A stretch of 8,408 nt of DNA from Flavobacteriales bacterium (lineage in GTDB: Bacteria; Bacteroidota; Bacteroidia; Flavobacteriales; UBA7430), in NCBI GenBank assembly GCA_024959975.1, contig JANXFM010000017.1, positions 1 through 8,408 of the forward strand, given 5' to 3'. Position numbers and translations under genes: made by a program. Each line of letters begins with the position of its first letter. The stretch's first letter is position 1. A model generated the notes under the pieces. The model saw only the letters and a program-made list of their open reading frames with translations, was not told the DNA's origin and did no database searches. Of the stretch, positions 5,035 through 8,408 are shown in pieces.

Positions 5035-8000
5035 ATGAAGGTAATACGTCTTGCTTTACTCGTTGTAGTATTCTTAACTTCTCAGTATGTTTATTCTCAA
5101 TTCACTACGGTGGGAAGTGCTTCTTACACAAACACATTTCCTGGGACTGATGTAGCAGGTAGGAATAGTTATCCTCCGGGAGCTCCTCAAATCAGTGGAA
5201 ATGCAACAGGCAAACCTGTTCCCACAAATGATTGGTGGTCTTCACTGATTATGAATGATCATGTGAGCAATCTGTTTAATTATCCCATGACATTAAAAAC
5301 AATTAATAGTGGACTCGTTGTAAGTTATATTGTACCTCCTTCTACTCCAACCGGGAGTACCCAACCAATAGATGATTATTTACCAATAACGGTTGGTGTA
5401 TCAGGCTTAAGCGCAACTAAGGCGACGGTTTCAGATTATTCGGATTGGACGGTTACCATGAACTGGAGCAACGGGAGTCGGCAATTTGAAGCAACCACAG
5501 GCATAGGGATGCCATTTCTTTATTTTACAAAAAGCTCATCTGATATTGCTCAAATTACAATCACTGAAGGCTCTGTTGTCATAAACAATGAGATGATCCT
5601 CATCACGGATGCGCATCAAGGGTCAGACTTTGCCGTTTATGCTCCTCAAGGAAGCTCATGGTCTAAAAATGGAGATACCTACACTTCAAACTTGAACGGG
5701 AAAAATTACTGGTCCATGGTATTTATCCCTCAAGGGGCAGGGAATATTTCTTCGATTGCAAATGCTTACAAAAAACACGCTTATGTGTTTCCGGAAAATA
5801 CTTCCACAGCATGGACTTACCATGAAAATACCTCTAAATTATCGACAACATTTACCGTTACACCGGACGTTAAAGAAGGAACAGCATCTACCGTTCTGCA
5901 AGGCTTACTTCCTCATCAATGGGCTCATTTAGCGCCTGGGTCCCCGCAGCCGAATGGCTACAGTTACACTTCTGTTCGGGGAGAACTAAAGACCTTGGAT
6001 GGAAATTCATTTACGGTGGAAAACACCTTCAAAGGAATATTACCGACGCTACCCTACCTGAATAATTACAGCGAAGGTTTTAATCCGGGTGCATTAAATG
6101 ATAAAATTGCTCAAATTGAAAACGATCCATTGGCCACATGGACCGACTCCTACAACGAAGGGCAAATGATGAATCGATTGATTCAAACTGCCCGAATTGC
6201 AGATGAAATGGGTAATGTCCAAGCGAGAGATAAAATGGTTTCAACGATAAAAGAACGCTTGGAAGATTGGCTCAAAGCGGAGTCGGGTGAAAAGGCCTTT
6301 TTGTTCTACTACAACAGCACCTGGTCGGCACTGATCGGCTATCCTGCAGGGCATGGGCAAGACTATAATTTGAATGACCACCATTTTCATTGGGGCTACT
6401 TTATTCATGCAGCAGCATTCATAGAGCAATATGAACCGGGCTGGTCGAATCAGTGGGGAGACATGATTAACTTATTAATTCGAGACGCTGCTTCTCACGA
6501 TAGAAATGACACACAATTTCCTTTTTTAAGAAATTTTAGCCCCTATGCAGGCCACAGTTGGGCGAATGGTTTTGCTACTTTCCCCTTTGGGAATGATCAG
6601 GAATCTACCTCTGAAAGTATGCAGTTCGCTTCCTCTTTAATTCATTGGGGGCAAATCACCGAAAATGATGCCATACGAGATTTAGGAATTTACATTTATA
6701 CGACCGAGCAAACTGCGATTGAAGAATATTGGCTGGATATAAACAACCGGACCTTTAAACCGGAATATGGCTATGGCTTAGCTTCCCGAATTTGGGGAAA
6801 TGGTTACGACAATCAAACATTCTGGACCTCTGACATCGCTGCTGCCTACGGAATTGAAATTTACCCCATTCATGGAGGCTCCTTGTATTTAGGTCATCAT
6901 AAAGATTATGCTGAATCGTTGTGGAATGAAATGACTGCAAATACCGGGATTTTATCGAATGAAGAAAATGCAAACCTATGGCATGATACGTATTGGAAAT
7001 ACCTGGCATTCATCGACCCACAAGCAGCTATTGATTTATATGATTCCAATCCAAATCGCTCTTTAAAATTTGGAATTTCCGATGCACAAACCTATCATTG
7101 GCTCCATGCTATGAATGCATTGGGGACGGTTAATACTTCCATAACTTCAGACTATCCGATTGCAGCTTCATTCCATCAAAATGGGTCAAACACCTATGTG
7201 GCGCATAATTATAAAAATGTACCTATTACTGTCAATTTCTCTGATGGCTATCAATTAATGGTTCCCGCCAACGATATGGCTACCAGCAAAGACGTAAATG
7301 CGACCTTAGCGCTAAGTTCTAATCTTACTGAAATTAATGCCAATGGAAGTGTTCTTCTTACCGCTTCAACCCTAGAAACCGGGATTAGTAGCGTAGAATT
7401 TTTTAATGGCAACACATTGATCGGGAGTGATGCAACAGCTCCCTATGAAATACAAGTTTCGAATTTATCTCCCGGCATACAAACGATGTATGCGAAGATG
7501 TTCATCGGAAATTCTTTTGCAACAAGTAATGTGGTATCCATTCAAGTGGGTACGCAGACCTCTTATTTGACTTCAATACCTCAAATTCCTGGGGTCCTTC
7601 AGGCGGGGCGGTATGATCAATTTCAAGGGGGTAACGGTCAGAACATTACCTACCTAGACCTCTCACAAGATAATCAAGGAGATTACAGGCCAGACGAATA
7701 TGTAGATGCTTTCTTAGACGCTCAGGAGGGAGCGGCTGTGGGTTGGATCAATTCCGGAGAATGGCTTGAGTACACCATCAACGTAGAAACCTCAGGTATC
7801 TACAACCTCAACTTTAGGTATGCCTCGGGTAATCCTAATGGAGGAGGTCCTTTCCATTTGGAAATCAATGGTTCACCGATAAGCTCTGATGTTTCGATGT
7901 CGAGTACGGGAAGTTGGGAAAGCTGGACAAATAAACAAGTCAATCAAATCGCCTTCAACCAAGGCGAACAGGTATTGCGAATTGCCATAAGCGGTGGTGA

Positions 8001-8408
8001 GTTTAACTTAGGTAAAATGGACTTCACACTTATTGAAGCTACCTCTGGAACAAACAACGCTCCTGTTGTTTCTATGATTTCACCAAATACAGGAAGTGTC
8101 ATTTCGTTGGGATCTATCCAGACGTTGGCAGCATCTGCATCTGACCCCGGTGGAAGCATTGCCTTGGTCGAATTTTTTGATGGAGATGTTAAAATCGGCG
8201 AAGACGCGACGTCCCCTTATCAAATTGATTGGGAACCCAGTGCCATTAAAAATTACAGTATTAAAGCAATTGCGACTGATAATGAGAACAATAAAAGCAC
8301 TTCCCAATCGATTATTATCACAGTCACGAATGATGCAATTGTAAGTGATGGTGATTGCTTTGAAACTTCAAGTGAGGCACAAATAGAGTCTTTTTCTGAA
8401 GGCTATAC
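5035..8408 (+). CDS. Secreted modular GH81 endo-beta-1,3-glucanase, partial at 3' end
   Basis: The frame is open for 1124 codons and runs off the right edge. A Sec signal peptide (1-21, VYS before Gln22) is not of the lipoprotein type. GH81 fills about 25-750: PTNDWW (63-68), YNEGQMMNRL, then DHHFHWGYF with proposed acid Asp448, and NDQESTSES with proposed base Glu523 and nearby Glu527. The Asp-Glu spacing of 75 fits characterised bacterial GH81 enzymes as I recall them. GH81 cleaves beta-1,3-glucan with inversion. Next come a bacterial Ig-like domain (about 753-840, VEFFNGNTLIG), a CBM6 (about 848-1002, GWINSGEWLEYTINV) and a second Ig-like domain (about 1007-1100, VEFFDGDVKIG). The last residues, from Cys1108 on, resemble the beginning of another beta-sandwich module common before type IX secretion tails; that tail is not in view. 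It is divergent from GAPDH and probably has its own promoter. The start is set by the signal peptide; no other ATG is nearby. Confidence 0.93.
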   Translation, partial: MKVIRLALLVVVFLTSQYVYSQFTTVGSASYTNTFPGTDVAGRNSYPPGAPQISGNATGKPVPTNDWWSSLIMNDHVSNLFNYPMTLKTINSGLVVSYIVPPSTPTGSTQPIDDYLPITVGVSGLSATKATVSDYSDWTVTMNWSNGSRQFEATTGIGMPFLYFTKSSSDIAQITITEGSVVINNEMILITDAHQGSDFAVYAPQGSSWSKNGDTYTSNLNGKNYWSMVFIPQGAGNISSIANAYKKHAYVFPENTSTAWTYHENTSKLSTTFTVTPDVKEGTASTVLQGLLPHQWAHLAPGSPQPNGYSYTSVRGELKTLDGNSFTVENTFKGILPTLPYLNNYSEGFNPGALNDKIAQIENDPLATWTDSYNEGQMMNRLIQTARIADEMGNVQARDKMVSTIKERLEDWLKAESGEKAFLFYYNSTWSALIGYPAGHGQDYNLNDHHFHWGYFIHAAAFIEQYEPGWSNQWGDMINLLIRDAASHDRNDTQFPFLRNFSPYAGHSWANGFATFPFGNDQESTSESMQFASSLIHWGQITENDAIRDLGIYIYTTEQTAIEEYWLDINNRTFKPEYGYGLASRIWGNGYDNQTFWTSDIAAAYGIEIYPIHGGSLYLGHHKDYAESLWNEMTANTGILSNEENANLWHDTYWKYLAFIDPQAAIDLYDSNPNRSLKFGISDAQTYHWLHAMNALGTVNTSITSDYPIAASFHQNGSNTYVAHNYKNVPITVNFSDGYQLMVPANDMATSKDVNATLALSSNLTEINANGSVLLTASTLETGISSVEFFNGNTLIGSDATAPYEIQVSNLSPGIQTMYAKMFIGNSFATSNVVSIQVGTQTSYLTSIPQIPGVLQAGRYDQFQGGNGQNITYLDLSQDNQGDYRPDEYVDAFLDAQEGAAVGWINSGEWLEYTINVETSGIYNLNFRYASGNPNGGGPFHLEINGSPISSDVSMSSTGSWESWTNKQVNQIAFNQGEQVLRIAISGGEFNLGKMDFTLIEATSGTNNAPVVSMISPNTGSVISLGSIQTLAASASDPGGSIALVEFFDGDVKIGEDATSPYQIDWEPSAIKNYSIKAIATDNENNKSTSQSIIITVTNDAIVSDGDCFETSSEAQIESFSEGY

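Noticed and set aside
6241..7009. Minus-strand ORFs of 62 and 84 codons
   Set aside because: Both are antisense to the GH81 catalytic domain, which is continuous and carries its active-site motifs there.
7944..8344. Short overlapping ORFs on both strands near the right end
   Set aside because: They overlap the CBM6 and second Ig-like domain of the open GH81 frame, and none has recognisable domains.

Overview
The window is AT-rich and looks like chromosomal DNA of a Bacteroidota bacterium, most likely a polysaccharide-degrading Flavobacteriia-type organism. Three things point there: lipoprotein signal peptides with a relaxed lipobox followed by polar or acidic residues, start codons without a Shine-Dalgarno sequence, and large secreted glycoside hydrolases (GHs) carrying CBM6 and Ig-like modules. 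The assignment is inferred from style, not from a marker gene.

Layout. Bases 1-276 are an intergenic region with a short repeated motif, weak hairpins and the GH3 promoter region. Bases 277-3687 (+) hold a probable two-gene operon: a GH3 beta-glucosidase-type lipoprotein and, 45 bp later, a GH26-like lipoprotein. A perfect palindromic terminator (3700-3741) serves this operon and the convergent GAPDH gene (3761-4771, -). A divergent intergenic region (4772-5034) precedes a large secreted GH81 endo-beta-1,3-glucanase (5035 to beyond 8408, +) built as GH81 / Ig-like / CBM6 / Ig-like / start of a further region. The GH81 reading frame stays open at the right edge.

Function. GH81 would cut beta-1,3-glucan such as laminarin, curdlan or fungal and algal wall glucan outside the cell. 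The GH3 lipoprotein would release glucose from the oligomers. GAPDH handles the glycolytic product. The GH26 specificity is open, and lichenase-type beta-glucanase activity would fit the neighbours best. No SusC/SusD pair, transporter or regulator lies within the window.

The most interesting signals are non-coding. (1) All three GH genes, but not GAPDH, carry a bipartite leader motif, ACTAAAT-N16-CTAAC followed closely by a C-rich stretch, with the same spacing each time, just before the start codon. (2) A 48-bp element upstream of GH3 is repeated at 41 of 48 aligned positions upstream of GAPDH, in the same orientation relative to the gene. This suggests shared control of glucan hydrolysis and glycolysis.
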